Source: an uncultured Succinivibrionaceae bacterium (lineage in GTDB: Bacteria > Pseudomonadota > Gammaproteobacteria > Enterobacterales > Succinivibrionaceae). From it: a stretch of DNA of 64,000 nt. The notes below the pieces were generated by a model that searched no databases, was not told where the DNA came from, and was given only the letters and a program-made list of their open reading frames with translations. Shown piece by piece: positions 1 through 8,714 of this stretch (position 1 is the first letter of the stretch; each line of letters opens with the position of its first letter). The position numbers and the translations under genes are program-made. Location of the stretch: assembly GCA_944393045.1 (NCBI GenBank), contig CALXYT010000001.1:1-64000 (forward strand), in the 5' to 3' direction.

Positions 1-1
1 A

Positions 2-27
2 AAGCAGTAACCGGAAGGTCACTGCTT
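2..27. terminator. Possible hairpin/terminator at window edge
   Basis: A 7-bp perfect inverted repeat (AAGCAGT 2-8 / ACTGCTT 21-27) encloses a second ACC/GGT pairing around a GGAA loop. It is probably the end of a transcription unit lying mostly outside the window. The run of A/T after it is not a clean T-tract on the plus strand, so direction is uncertain. Confidence 0.35.
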
Positions 28-320
28 AAAAAATTCTCAGGATGTTTTTCTATTTACAGAAAGATTTTCACAAACTCCTATTTTTTTTAGTCCATAGCAT
101 TTTTAACTGCCAACCTCTTTTTAAGCTTAATTTATTTTGGTTTCTGTAACGTGTACACTCCTTATTTATCGCCTTACAAACCTTGGTAAATATATAATCT
201 CTCTCACAAATCACTTTTATATTAAGGGGGGTTGTGCTATAATTGCTATTACATAGGAACTGCAGTTGATATCTGAAGCTACCTTTCAGTTTGTTTATTG
301 TTTTATAAGTGACCTAATCA
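28..320. other. AT-rich intergenic region with leader of the kinase-like gene
   Basis: No gene is seen. The right part holds a probable promoter (extended -10 at 235-243) and a leader of about 70 nt with a short hairpin (CTGAA/TTCAG, about 276-292). There is no good Shine-Dalgarno sequence before the ATG at 321. Confidence 0.5.
235..243 (+). promoter_or_regulatory. Extended -10 promoter element
   Basis: TGC followed directly by TATAAT at 238-243 is a perfect extended -10. The -35 position (TTTTAT around 215-220) is a weak match. It lies 77 nt before the ATG at 321 and would drive that gene. Confidence 0.45.
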
Positions 321-884
321 ATGAAAAGTTTAATTCTTGTAACATCACCACCAGCATGTGGTAAAACATATGTTTCTAAAGCAATTGCTAAAAAGCTTGA
401 TCACGTTGTATATTTAGATAAAGACACATTAATTGTCTTATCAAAACAAATTTTCAAGGTTGCAAACCAAGAATATAATCGTAGTTCTGATTTTTTTGAA
501 GAAAATATTCGTGATTATGAATACTATGCAGTACTTGATTTAGCATTTGAAGCATTAGAATATGAAGATAATGTATTAATCAATGCTCCATTTACTCGAG
601 AGATTCGTGACCCTGAGTATGTTAAGGAATTAAGAAAGAAGCTTGAAACAATCGGTGCTAGATTATTCTTAGTTTGGGTTGAAACATCACCTGAAACTTG
701 TCATAGAAGAATGATTGAACGTAATTCAAGCCGTGATACTTGGAAATTAGAAAATTGGGACAAATACATTGCTGGTTGCAACTTCAATAAGCCTACAGAT
801 ATTGGTGATGTATTTGTATTCAAGAATAACACTGGTGAAGAATTTGATGAATCTTTAGATGAGATCGCAAAGATCTTAAATTAA
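321..884 (+). CDS. P-loop kinase-like ATPase (AAA_33-type), function unknown
   Basis: A 187-residue cytosolic protein with a near-Walker A motif SPPACGKT at residues 9-16, where the usual first Gly is Ser. The motif sits after a hydrophobic first strand, as in small nucleotide/shikimate-type kinases and the AAA_33 family. A later VWVETSPETCHRRMIERN segment resembles the lid/Arg region of these kinases. It stands alone: own extended -10 promoter, and a strong terminator at 935-956. No toxin, antitoxin or pathway partner is adjacent, so the substrate cannot be assigned. The ATG lacks a clear ribosome binding site. Confidence 0.7.
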   Translation: MKSLILVTSPPACGKTYVSKAIAKKLDHVVYLDKDTLIVLSKQIFKVANQEYNRSSDFFEENIRDYEYYAVLDLAFEALEYEDNVLINAPFTREIRDPEYVKELRKKLETIGARLFLVWVETSPETCHRRMIERNSSRDTWKLENWDKYIAGCNFNKPTDIGDVFVFKNNTGEEFDESLDEIAKILN

Positions 885-934
885 AAGGAAGCAATTTTTT
901 TCTGGTGCTCCATAGGACAATAATATAATTGATT

Positions 935-956
935 AAGGGAGGAAACTCCCTTTTTT
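935..956 (+). terminator. Rho-independent terminator
   Basis: GGGAG (937-941), GAAA tetraloop, CTCCC (946-950), extended by AA/TT, then six T (951-956). It ends the kinase-like gene. Confidence 0.9.
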
Positions 957-1247
957 CATGCCTTGTTTATATTTAGTATTTAAAATCTTTTCTTTCCTCC
1001 TAAAAAAATCTTTATTCTTTCATTTTTTCTGTTTATTTTCTCCATTATCTTTTTTACTTAACTTCTTGATATATAAATGAAAATATCCATTTATGGTTTA
1101 CCTAATTACTCCTTTTATCTTTAAAAGTTTTATTATCTTGAATGGCTTTTACTTATTAGTAAGATTTAAGAAGAAATTCTTAAAGCCATGAATGTGAATT
1201 TAATGCTAGGAAGATTTGGGGGTAATTTGTAAGCTTTTTATAAAAAT
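957..1247. other. Gene-free AT-rich spacer
   Basis: About 290 nt between the terminator of the plus-strand kinase-like gene and the terminator of the minus-strand gene. I see no ORF, RNA gene or repeat in it; it is very T-rich from 960 to 1140. Confidence 0.5.
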
Positions 1248-1280
1248 TTGCGTTTATAGATCTATGACCTATAAACGCAA
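1241..1280 (-). terminator. Terminator of the phosphoglycerol-transferase-like gene
   Basis: A perfect 12-bp inverted repeat (1248-1259 / 1269-1280) lies just past the stop codon of the minus-strand gene. On the minus strand it is followed by ATTTTTA, a short U-tract. Confidence 0.8.
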
Positions 1281-1288
1281 GAGTATAT

Positions 1289-3334
1289 TTATTTAATAGT
1301 TAGTATTTCTTTTTCATAAAGGTAAGGACCAAGGTTTTCTAGGGCAATGGCTTTATTTAATAAATCATTGCGATTGTCTGTTTGTTCTTTTTGGGTTAAT
1401 TTGTTATTTTCAAGATTATAGAAGTAATGCTTAGTGGGACCTAGTACCGTTAGTTCATTATCTTTCAAGTAACCAAAGTAATTATGGTATTGCATTAAAG
1501 CCTCGCCACCTTCGTTATTTTCAGTGTCTTGGGTGAGGTTTTTACCAATTATTGGGATTTCTTTATCGTAATTTATTAAAGATAATAGCGTATGTAACAT
1601 ATCTATTTGACTTACAATGCGATTATCTTCATATGACTTGATATAACCACCTAAGATAAGAGCAGGTATTCTAAATTGCTCAATCGGGAATCTTTGAGTA
1701 GTTGATACACGGAGCTCATGATCGGCAATAATAAGGAAAATAGTATCTTTATAGTAATCGCTATTTTTTGCCATTTTAATAAATTTACCTAGTGCATAGT
1801 CTGCGTATTTTGCAGCTAAATCTCTCTTAGGGGCATCACTTACCGTATCATCTAAGGTAACTTTATCTTTGGGGATATCAAATGGATCATGGAAGGAACT
1901 GGTAAAAATTATTGAACAGAAGTTTTCATGATCATTATAGTGTTTAGTAAAGCGCTCATGAGCTTTAGCAAATAAGTCTTCATCAGAAACCCCCCATGTT
2001 CCCACAAAACTTGGATTGAGATAATCTTTTTGTTCGATTATTTCAGATACGCCGTTTTGATAGAAATAGCCTCTCATATTATCAAAGTGACTTTCACCAC
2101 CATAGATAAAAGATGTTTTATAACCTTCTTTTTTAAGGAGGTTAGGGAGATTAGCGTAACTAAATTTTGGTTGTGGGAGTTTTACTACGCTATTTAATGG
2201 GCTAGGTGGATAACCGCCAACTACAGCCTCAATACCTCTAATTGATCTATGCCCAGCTGCGTACATCTGATTAAACCACCAGCTTTCATGCTTTAATTCT
2301 TCTAAACATGGACATAAGTTTCTTCCACCAAGGCTAGCCACAAATTCTGCACCTAAAGATTCTTCCAAAATAATAACAACATTGGTTGATAATTTACTCT
2401 TTGGTGTTAGCTCTTTAAGAAGTAAGTTTGGATTTTGGCATGGTATGATTTTTTGGGAAAAAGGATTTCCCTTATTAAGAGTCCCTGTATGCTTACTTAA
2501 GTTACAACCTTCCTTAATTATATTTGCCTCATCTGCTTTAGCATATAAATCATCTTTACTTACTTTGGTTAAATTTAAATGTGTTAGTGCGTAAATTACA
2601 CTGTAAGTAGAATTAAGAGGAATGGTATTTACTAATGGGTCATCACAAAATGAGAGCATGGTAGGGTTCATTGGTCTATGACCAAGAGAAGAACGAATAG
2701 CAAAGGTTATGATAATTGCAGCTATAAAAAAGCAAATTACGCTGGCAAGTGGTGATAAGAAACTTTCTGTTATAAGTAGAGTGCTATTAAAGTAAAAAAC
2801 AGCCACAAAACCTATTATTAGCGTAGTTAACAAAAATATCACTTCCTTAGAATGACCTGTTAGGAGCATCTTTATTACGGTTTTTGGGTAAATAAGATAT
2901 TGTACGTAAATGTTATTTGGTCTTACTCCATATTCATCGATAAATGATTTAGTAGTTAGTTCATTCAAAAGGGCAAAGATAAATGAAAAGGTAAGAATAA
3001 CATTAAAGATAATAAGAAAAACGTTATTATTAAGGTTAAATAAGCCAAATAAACAGAAGATGGTAATTGCAATGGCGTAAATTTCACCGATAGTGGCAAT
3101 GTCAACTCGTAAGCCTTGTAAGTATATTTGCTTAAAACTATTTTGAGGTACTCTTTTGCGATAAATAAGAGCAAGAGCGAATCTACTAAGAGTAAATGTG
3201 AGTAATGTTAGGATAATATTGATAAATATTATGCCTAAGCCATGGTGAAGTAAATTAGATATAGCAATCATAAATATGTAATTTTCCCAAAAATGACTTA
3301 AATAGATATTTTCGATAAATTTGTAGAATACCAA
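1289..3334 (-). CDS. LTA-synthase/MdoB-like membrane phosphoglycerol transferase (sulfatase fold)
   Basis: 681 residues. About five transmembrane segments lie in residues 15-215, followed by a periplasmic alkaline-phosphatase/sulfatase-fold domain (about 315-620). Family landmarks: NVVIILEES (metal Glu region, about 318-326), the GHRSIRG segment (361-367) where the nucleophile is expected, WG..DEDLF, TSSFHDPF, and IIADHE near 535. The SLGHRPMNP linker (217-225) is typical of Gram-negative 'LTA synthase family' proteins. These enzymes move phosphoglycerol or phosphoethanolamine from lipids to envelope glycans; which one here is unknown. The nucleophile position appears to be Ser364 where relatives usually have Thr. 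It is monocistronic, with a palindrome just upstream. Confidence 0.8.
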   Translation of the reverse strand: MVFYKFIENIYLSHFWENYIFMIAISNLLHHGLGIIFINIILTLLTFTLSRFALALIYRKRVPQNSFKQIYLQGLRVDIATIGEIYAIAITIFCLFGLFNLNNNVFLIIFNVILTFSFIFALLNELTTKSFIDEYGVRPNNIYVQYLIYPKTVIKMLLTGHSKEVIFLLTTLIIGFVAVFYFNSTLLITESFLSPLASVICFFIAAIIITFAIRSSLGHRPMNPTMLSFCDDPLVNTIPLNSTYSVIYALTHLNLTKVSKDDLYAKADEANIIKEGCNLSKHTGTLNKGNPFSQKIIPCQNPNLLLKELTPKSKLSTNVVIILEESLGAEFVASLGGRNLCPCLEELKHESWWFNQMYAAGHRSIRGIEAVVGGYPPSPLNSVVKLPQPKFSYANLPNLLKKEGYKTSFIYGGESHFDNMRGYFYQNGVSEIIEQKDYLNPSFVGTWGVSDEDLFAKAHERFTKHYNDHENFCSIIFTSSFHDPFDIPKDKVTLDDTVSDAPKRDLAAKYADYALGKFIKMAKNSDYYKDTIFLIIADHELRVSTTQRFPIEQFRIPALILGGYIKSYEDNRIVSQIDMLHTLLSLINYDKEIPIIGKNLTQDTENNEGGEALMQYHNYFGYLKDNELTVLGPTKHYFYNLENNKLTQKEQTDNRNDLLNKAIALENLGPYLYEKEILTIK

Positions 3335-3349
3335 ATTTTTGAAAAGCTC

Positions 3350-3369
3350 AATAAAATCTAGATTTTATT
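3350..3369. repeat. Perfect 20-bp palindrome, possible operator
   Basis: Ten-base arms meet at CTAG (centre 3359/3360) with no mismatch. It sits 16-35 nt before the start codon at 3334 on the minus strand. Next to it, ATTATACAGA occurs twice (3367-3376 and 3385-3394), giving two TATAAT-like boxes on the minus strand 18 bp apart. Could be a repressor site over the promoter; AT-richness makes chance possible. Confidence 0.4.
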
Positions 3370-3763
3370 ATACAGATATTGGAAATTATACAGACAATCA
3401 TTTAATTTTTGTGTACTATGTTGTCTTATATTAAAATTTTTTGGATTACTTAAACTTTTTAAGCAAAAGCAAGCCTAATTAGTTATAAATACACCAAAAC
3501 TTTAATGTAACCTTATATTTTATTTGCGATTTTAAATGGATAGATTAATAAAAGAAATTTATGATTATGTATGTAATACCTATCAGCACACTAATATTAA
3601 CGCTAGTAGATATCCTGGGTGTCATATCTCATAATTAAATACTGATAAAATGGTATATCGTCATCTTGTTAATCTAACATTTTTCTTAATGGTAATTTCA
3701 GGTAGGCTTGAGGTTAATCATTGTGACTTTAACTTAACCTTTACTAAAGGTGAGTGCTTATTA

Positions 3764-4422
3764 GTGCGCATGGCTGGCATATTTTCTAATGGTTGAAAGT
3801 CCTGGAGCGGTGTCCATAGTAAATTATTATAAGTCCTGTCTGAGGAAATAAAGAACAAAAGAGTGATTTCATTGATTTACAGCTTCCTAGGATTCAAGAT
3901 AATTGACCAATGGAAGGTAATTAAGAATGTAGCAGGTCTATCCATAAGGTAATAATTTCTCCTCAATGTGTACTGATTTTTTCAAAATGAACCTGATCAA
4001 CGCTCTATAGTAGGGGAATTAGGTTTGTAAGGTATGCAGTTGACTGCATGATTTGCAAAAGTTAAAGAGCTGTGCATGGAATCACTGAAAGTAAAACTAA
4101 GTTTATCGAGGGTAAATTGTTTCTGCAGATTAACCACGATAAGACGAAGACAGACAGGTTAGGAATTACCACCATGTTTCCAGGATTTGGTTCTTATCAG
4201 ACTCCAGACGGCAGGATGGTATCCGTACACAAGAAGAGTAGAGACAAATTCACAAAGAAGATACCTGGATAAGAACGAGAATACGCCAAATACTTGTAGT
4301 GTCATGGAAAAGAAGCGCAACTATACAGTAAATTACGTTTAAAGGAAAAGCCCACTATTATGAGATGGTACGGTTGGTTTGTTGAGAGTGGCGAAAGGAT
4401 GACCCACATATCATTACTCTAC
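3764..4422 (+). mobile_element. Degenerate group II intron, copy 1
   Basis: Starts GTGCGC (3764) and ends CTCTAC (4422), fitting the GUGYG...AY intron boundary rule. It carries the 5' ribozyme landmark GGTTGAAAGTCCT (about 3791-3803) and domain V/VI-like sequence with GGTACGG (about 4366-4372). At 659 nt it is far shorter than an intact intron with ORF (about 1.9-2.5 kb). It shares long near-identical stretches with the relic at 47134-48139. Removing exactly this interval restores the AraC exon junction in frame. Confidence 0.8.
3842..4272 (+). pseudogene. Group II intron reverse transcriptase remnant, copy 1
   Basis: Translated pieces match an LtrA-type protein. IKNKRVISLIYSFLGF then VIKNVAG (about 3848-3943) corresponds to the region before the PQGG motif. 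FVRYA followed by VDC (about 4031-4054) is the catalytic YADD box with an Asp changed to Val. KTKFIEGK...NHDKTK...GFGSYQT...VHKKSRDKF (4072-4272) is the thumb/maturase domain. Pieces lie in different frames with stops between. Motifs RT0-RT3 are missing. Not functional. Confidence 0.75.
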
Positions 4423-5021
4423 TTAAATATTTGTCACCCCCTTAACGTTTGAGGTAACAGTGCAAGATGAGGTAGCGGTAGTAATAAATATTCCACTGCT
4501 AAAATTTGTGCTTATGGAATTACTTAAAATGGTTGATTTTTGGGAGTTGCGCAAGCAGAAATTAAAAAATTTATTAAAGAGCAAACTATGCTTAATGATG
4601 AATCTATTGCATCGTTTAATATATTTTTAAAACAAATATATTATTTTTTATTACAAAATAACAACGATCATACCTTTATCATTCAGACTATCAGTGATAA
4701 ACATTTTGCTCCATTACTTGATTCTTTAAGATATTATCGTCTCCTTTTTTAAAAATATTAATTTAAGCGTGGAAGAAGCTAGCAAAGTTTGCATGTTTAA
4801 GTCAAGATATTATAGGCTTTTTAAAGATTATACTGGTATGCCTCATATGAGTTATATATGCAAATTGCGATTATATTAAGGCAGTCGCTTAGATTTACCA
4901 GAACGAAAAACAGTTTATAGCGCTACTTTTTAGTAGGTTTTAGTAGTCGTGGACAATTTAGTGCATTGTATAAAGAGATTTTTGGGTATAAGTCAATTGA
5001 TGATATTTACTAATATTTGTT

Positions 5022-5050
5022 AAAACCTAACCATGAAATGGTTAGGTTTT
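5022..5050. terminator. Bidirectional terminator
   Basis: A perfect 12-bp stem (5022-5033 / 5039-5050) with a TGAAA loop; both ends are A4/T4. It lies between the AraC relic (plus) and the membrane protein gene (minus) and can serve both. Confidence 0.85.
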
Positions 5051-5074
5051 AAGAGAGTGTTAATAGAAAGAGTA

Positions 5075-6361
5075 CTAATTAAATAGAGGTTCTATTAGTT
5101 TATCAGCTTCCATAAGGTAATTACTTTCAGTATTGTAATTATTTGAATTTACAGCTGAGCAAAGGTTTACTGTAAATAGGAAGGTAATAGTTAAAACCAT
5201 CCAAAAATAATGTGCTTGATGAATGTTTAGATGATATTTCTCAAAAACTAATAATAACGGTAATAACGCAAAGACTAGGCAAATAGTTATTTCTCTTGAG
5301 GAAAGTAAATCGCGTGCAAAAGCAGTATAGATAAGTAGAGCAATTAACGCAAAAATCGATAAGATTTTTAAAAAATCCTTAGGGCTAGGTAAAGGCTTAG
5401 TGGTAAAAATCTGCTTTTTACTTTCCGCTATAACTAAATAGTTACCACAAGCACTTATCAGTATGGTAAAACCACCTATGGCACATAAGGTAATAAACCA
5501 GATCCATTTGATAATTTCAGCGACACCTGTTGAGGCTGTAAGCCAAGAAAATTCTACATCTACCAAAATATTATTTGGGAATAATGTTGAGGCATAACGT
5601 ACCCAATAAAGGATAGATTTAAAGATTGGGTAGATATGAATTAAACCATAACCAAAATACCCATCATGCATGATTCTATTTTGGTATAACTCAAGATTAT
5701 TCCCAATCTCTTCAAGTACAGGAATAGTCACTAAAGTAAGTAGAACTAGTCCTGTAATAAAGCCCCAGATATGAAGTTTAATGGCTTTTCTGATTAGTAG
5801 TAAGAGGGTAATAATAAGGAGCATTATCCACGATGAGTGAAATTGTAGGCACCAACCAATACCCATCATAAGAATTAACGTATAAAAGAAACTAGCATTT
5901 CTTGAAAGAAGAGGGGTGGCAAGTTTGCAGACACTAAAAATAAATAATGCAACTCCAATATCTAAATAAGCGCTATAGGATATATTAATATTGTATAAAA
6001 GCCATGGTGATAATAGATAAATAATAGAGAACCATACCATGGTAATTTTGGCGAAGTAGTGTTTAAGAGCCTCGTAAATTATATAGAAGGCACAAAGTTT
6101 TAAGATGATTAGTAAAATTAGAGGTGAGAAGAGACTTTCATAAATCTTCATAGGTAAGGAGATGCAACTAGAGTATAAGGTATCTCCTATAATCTTTTGA
6201 GGTGAACGATCATAGTAGCTCGTAAGTCCATTTTGCAGTAGTTCAACACCGTCAGAAGATAATACTTGGTTATTACAATATATTAGACCAAGAAAAATAT
6301 GCAGAAAAATTACAAGTGTGATAATTCCATTTTGAACTAGTTTGTGCATGAAAAATCCCAA
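5075..6361 (-). CDS. Polytopic membrane protein, possible GT-C-type glycosyltransferase
   Basis: 428 residues, almost entirely hydrophobic, with roughly 10-11 predicted membrane helices. The N-terminal loop after the first helix contains SSDGVELLQNG, a place where GT-C glycosyltransferases (PMT/ArnT-like) carry acidic residues. This resemblance in overall shape is weak and no DxD motif is seen, so the function is not assigned. The start may be the first Met or the Met at residue 5. It begins 2 nt after the cinA-like gene on the same strand, so the two are almost certainly co-transcribed. It is separated from the AraC relic by the terminator at 5022-5050. Confidence 0.65.
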   Translation of the reverse strand: MGFFMHKLVQNGIITLVIFLHIFLGLIYCNNQVLSSDGVELLQNGLTSYYDRSPQKIIGDTLYSSCISLPMKIYESLFSPLILLIILKLCAFYIIYEALKHYFAKITMVWFSIIYLLSPWLLYNINISYSAYLDIGVALFIFSVCKLATPLLSRNASFFYTLILMMGIGWCLQFHSSWIMLLIITLLLLIRKAIKLHIWGFITGLVLLTLVTIPVLEEIGNNLELYQNRIMHDGYFGYGLIHIYPIFKSILYWVRYASTLFPNNILVDVEFSWLTASTGVAEIIKWIWFITLCAIGGFTILISACGNYLVIAESKKQIFTTKPLPSPKDFLKILSIFALIALLIYTAFARDLLSSREITICLVFALLPLLLVFEKYHLNIHQAHYFWMVLTITFLFTVNLCSAVNSNNYNTESNYLMEADKLIEPLFN

Positions 6362-6363
6362 GA

Positions 6364-7584
6364 TTAATTATCAGAATTAAGAGGACTATAATCTTTTATA
6401 GTATCATATTGTACATAAGGATTTAAATCAAGAGCATATCTACGCATTAAATCTGCAATAGTAAAGCTTAGTAACTGTTTTAATGTAGCGCCTTTACTAT
6501 GGAGTTTTAAGGTGCGGCTAAAGAGTTCTTGGTTATTTTTATCATAGAAACTAATAATAAAGATATCATCAAAGAAATCTGTTACTTCATTTAATCCTAC
6601 TGGATATTTAAAGATGCAAACTCTAAAGGTGTAGATTACTTTTGCCTGGGCAGCGCCATTGGAAAAAATTTCCATACTATCTTTTTGTTCATCTTTAATA
6701 GATACATAAGTATTAAAATGTAGTACTTTTAATAAATCGCTTAGATCTAGACTTAAGCCACTTTTATCGTAGATAAGTACGTTTTGGTTAAAGAAGCTAT
6801 TACCGATACTTTCATAAAAGTCAAAGAAATCTGAGGCGATAATATACTTACCAACTAATCTTTCAATTTGGGTTGTTGTTCTAGTATATTCAGTTTCCGT
6901 TGCATTTTCGCTAATCAATTTTAGTTCCAAATACGGATAATCAACACGATAACCTAAATGAATAGATTTTGGGAGATTAATAGTTTCAAGGAGTTTATCA
7001 AGATTTGATTCGCCAATGCCGAAGATAAAGTAACGATAAACTTGTTCTTGAGAAGCTTTAACGTATAAAGGATGTTCTAAAATCTTTGGAATAACAAAGT
7101 TTTCAATCATAGGTTTAAATTCATGCGGAACACCAGGAGTAAAGAAAAAGAGTGCTTTTTTTATACGTACCACAAAACCACATGCTGTACCATTAGGATT
7201 AGGGATGATTTGAGCGCTTTGAGGTAAATAGGCCTGCTTAATATTATTTGAAGGCATTTGACGATTGCGTGAATCATACCAGGAGAGTAGGTGATTTTTT
7301 GCTTCCTCAAAAAGCACTAAAGACTCTTTCATTGCTAAAGAGGCTGCTTCAGCTGAAAGATCATCAGTTGTAGGACCAAGACCTCCGTTTACGATAACAA
7401 TATCAGCTTCTTTTCCTCGTTCTTCAAAAATATTAACTAGTGACTCTAAATTATCACCGACAGTACTGCGTCTTGTCATCTTAATATGAATATCTAGAAG
7501 TTTGGCAGACAAATATGTTGCATTGGTATCAGTAATAAATCCTGTAAGTATCTCGTCACCTGTGGAAATCATCTCGATTTTCAT
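6364..7584 (-). CDS. yfaY: CinA-like protein (YfaY family)
   Basis: 406 residues. The N-terminal MoaB/CinA domain begins IEMISTGDEILTG, followed by VNGGLGPTTDDLS and FFTPGVPHEF, all characteristic of the competence/damage-inducible CinA N-domain. Length and a divergent C-terminal part match E. coli YfaY (about 400 aa), which lacks an obvious nicotinamide-nucleotide amidase domain. By family the N-domain is linked to pyridine-nucleotide pyrophosphatase-type chemistry, but the role of YfaY proteins is not settled. It is preceded on the minus strand by AGGAGA and an extended -10 (7613-7620), and leads a two-gene unit with the membrane protein downstream. Confidence 0.85.
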   Translation of the reverse strand: MKIEMISTGDEILTGFITDTNATYLSAKLLDIHIKMTRRSTVGDNLESLVNIFEERGKEADIVIVNGGLGPTTDDLSAEAASLAMKESLVLFEEAKNHLLSWYDSRNRQMPSNNIKQAYLPQSAQIIPNPNGTACGFVVRIKKALFFFTPGVPHEFKPMIENFVIPKILEHPLYVKASQEQVYRYFIFGIGESNLDKLLETINLPKSIHLGYRVDYPYLELKLISENATETEYTRTTTQIERLVGKYIIASDFFDFYESIGNSFFNQNVLIYDKSGLSLDLSDLLKVLHFNTYVSIKDEQKDSMEIFSNGAAQAKVIYTFRVCIFKYPVGLNEVTDFFDDIFIISFYDKNNQELFSRTLKLHSKGATLKQLLSFTIADLMRRYALDLNPYVQYDTIKDYSPLNSDN

Positions 7585-7612
7585 AAATTATGTCTCCTAA
7601 CCTAATATAGTT

Positions 7613-7620
7613 ATTTTAGC
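7613..7620 (-). promoter_or_regulatory. Extended -10 for the yfaY unit
   Basis: On the minus strand the sequence reads TGCTAAAAT about 30 nt before the yfaY start codon, with AGGAGA between. No clear -35 is needed for an extended -10; assignment is by pattern only. Confidence 0.4.
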
Positions 7621-7676
7621 ACTTATATTCTTATAATGCTTTTCTTTATTTTTGTGATAAAGATTTTATTTAAGTG

Positions 7677-7682
7677 TATAAT
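7677..7682 (+). promoter_or_regulatory. Probable metA -10 box
   Basis: A perfect TATAAT 33 nt before the metA ATG. TTGTGA at about 7652 is a possible -35, with a spacer of about 19 nt. I saw no MetJ-type AGACGTCT repeats here. Confidence 0.45.
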
Positions 7683-7714
7683 ATTTAGGAATACATAGTT
7701 TATTGAGGTGTTGT

Positions 7715-8659
7715 ATGCCAATTAAAATACCAGATGCTTTACCAGCGGCCACAATCTTAACAGCTGAAAAAGTCTTTGTAATGACGGAAAGCAGAGCAAT
7801 TCACCAAGATATTAGACCTTTGCATGTTTTGATATTGAATTTAATGCCAAAGAAGATTGAAACTGAAACACAGTTTTTACGTAAATTATCAAACACTCCT
7901 TTACAGGTAATAGTAGATTTATTACGTATAGATGATCATGTTTCAAAAAATACCCCTAAGGCTCATTTAGACACTTTTTATCAGAGTTTTGATGAGGTAA
8001 AAGATAAGTATTATGATGGCATGATTATAACTGGTGCTCCTTTAGGTAAAGTTCCTTTTGAGGAAGTAAAGTATTGGGATAACTTAGTAAGAATCATGAA
8101 ATGGACCAATGAACATGTAACTTGTACCATGTTTAATTGTTGGGCGGCTCAAGCAGCTTTAAATGTCTTTTATGATTTACCAAAGCAAACTAGAACGCAG
8201 AAGCTTTCAGGGGTGTTTCGTCATAGAAAAGCACAGACTCCAGATCCTCTTATTCGTGGCTTTGATGATTTCTTTTTAGCTCCTCATTCTCGTTATGCAA
8301 ATTTTGAGACAAAATTTATTGAAGATAATACCGATTTAGAAGTATTGGCAGATTCTGATGAAACGGGTGTGTATTTAGCAGTATCTCCTGATCGACGTCA
8401 AGTATATGTAACCGGTCACCCAGAATATGATGCCCAGACTTTAGATAATGAATACCGCCGAGATATGAACGCAGGAATAAATCCAGAAATTCCTGCAAAT
8501 TATTACCCAAATAATAACCCTGTAAACACTCCTTTATGTACTTGGCGAAGTCATGGTAATTTACTATTTTCTAATTGGCTAAACTATTATTTATATCAAA
8601 TTACCCCATTTGATTTAAATGAAAGTCGTGCTAAGAATGGAAAAGAATTTTTAGTATAA
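7715..8659 (+). CDS. metA: Homoserine O-succinyltransferase
   Basis: Transfers a succinyl group from succinyl-CoA to homoserine, the first committed step of methionine synthesis. The 314-residue protein follows the E. coli enzyme closely from [10 protein letters not shown] to the C-terminus. Catalytic Cys142 is in FNCWAAQ, and [10 protein letters not shown] carries the His/Glu pair near residue 235. [13 protein letters not shown] is the family signature. The ATG at 7715 is chosen because it aligns with the family start and has GAGGTG just upstream; an in-frame TTG at 7703 would add four residues overlapping that site. metH follows 160 nt downstream on the same strand. Confidence 0.95.
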   Translation: MPIKIPDALPAATILTAEKVFVMTESRAIHQDIRPLHVLILNLMPKKIETETQFLRKLSNTPLQVIVDLLRIDDHVSKNTPKAHLDTFYQSFDEVKDKYYDGMIITGAPLGKVPFEEVKYWDNLVRIMKWTNEHVTCTMFNCWAAQAALNVFYDLPKQTRTQKLSGVFRHRKAQTPDPLIRGFDDFFLAPHSRYANFETKFIEDNTDLEVLADSDETGVYLAVSPDRRQVYVTGHPEYDAQTLDNEYRRDMNAGINPEIPANYYPNNNPVNTPLCTWRSHGNLLFSNWLNYYLYQITPFDLNESRAKNGKEFLV

Positions 8660-8714
8660 ATGTAAGTTTATTCAATTAACTTTTACTAGATAAGTCAAAT
8701 AATAAGTAAAATTT

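Larger units (their letters stand above)
3536..5013 (+). pseudogene. AraC-family transcriptional regulator, disrupted
   Basis: Remains of an AraC-type activator of about 270 residues. Exon 1 (3536-3763) encodes an N-terminal cupin-like part ending ISGRLEVN...TKGECLL, with an in-frame TAA at 3632. The group II intron relic follows (3764-4422). Reading then resumes as LNICHPLNV, and after a one-base slip as VTVQDEVAVVINIPLLKFV. Further slips separate an open stretch (4540-4752), the first HTH (LSVEEASKVCMFKSRYYRLF, about 4757-4878) and the second (SRGQFSALYKEIFGYKS, to the TAA at 5011). Both HTH motifs are recognisable but in different frames. The gene is dead by at least one stop, three frameshifts and the intron. 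Confidence 0.8.

Noticed and set aside
4072-4272. Independent small gene of 66 codons
   Set aside because: It is the maturase-domain fragment of group II intron copy 1, matching copy 2 over its whole length.
4540-4752. Independent 70-codon gene
   Set aside because: It starts at TTG and is a frame fragment of the AraC-family relic, followed in other frames by both HTH motifs.
7620-7714. MetJ operator or SAM riboswitch before metA
   Set aside because: No AGACGTCT-like repeats and no room for a riboswitch fold were seen.
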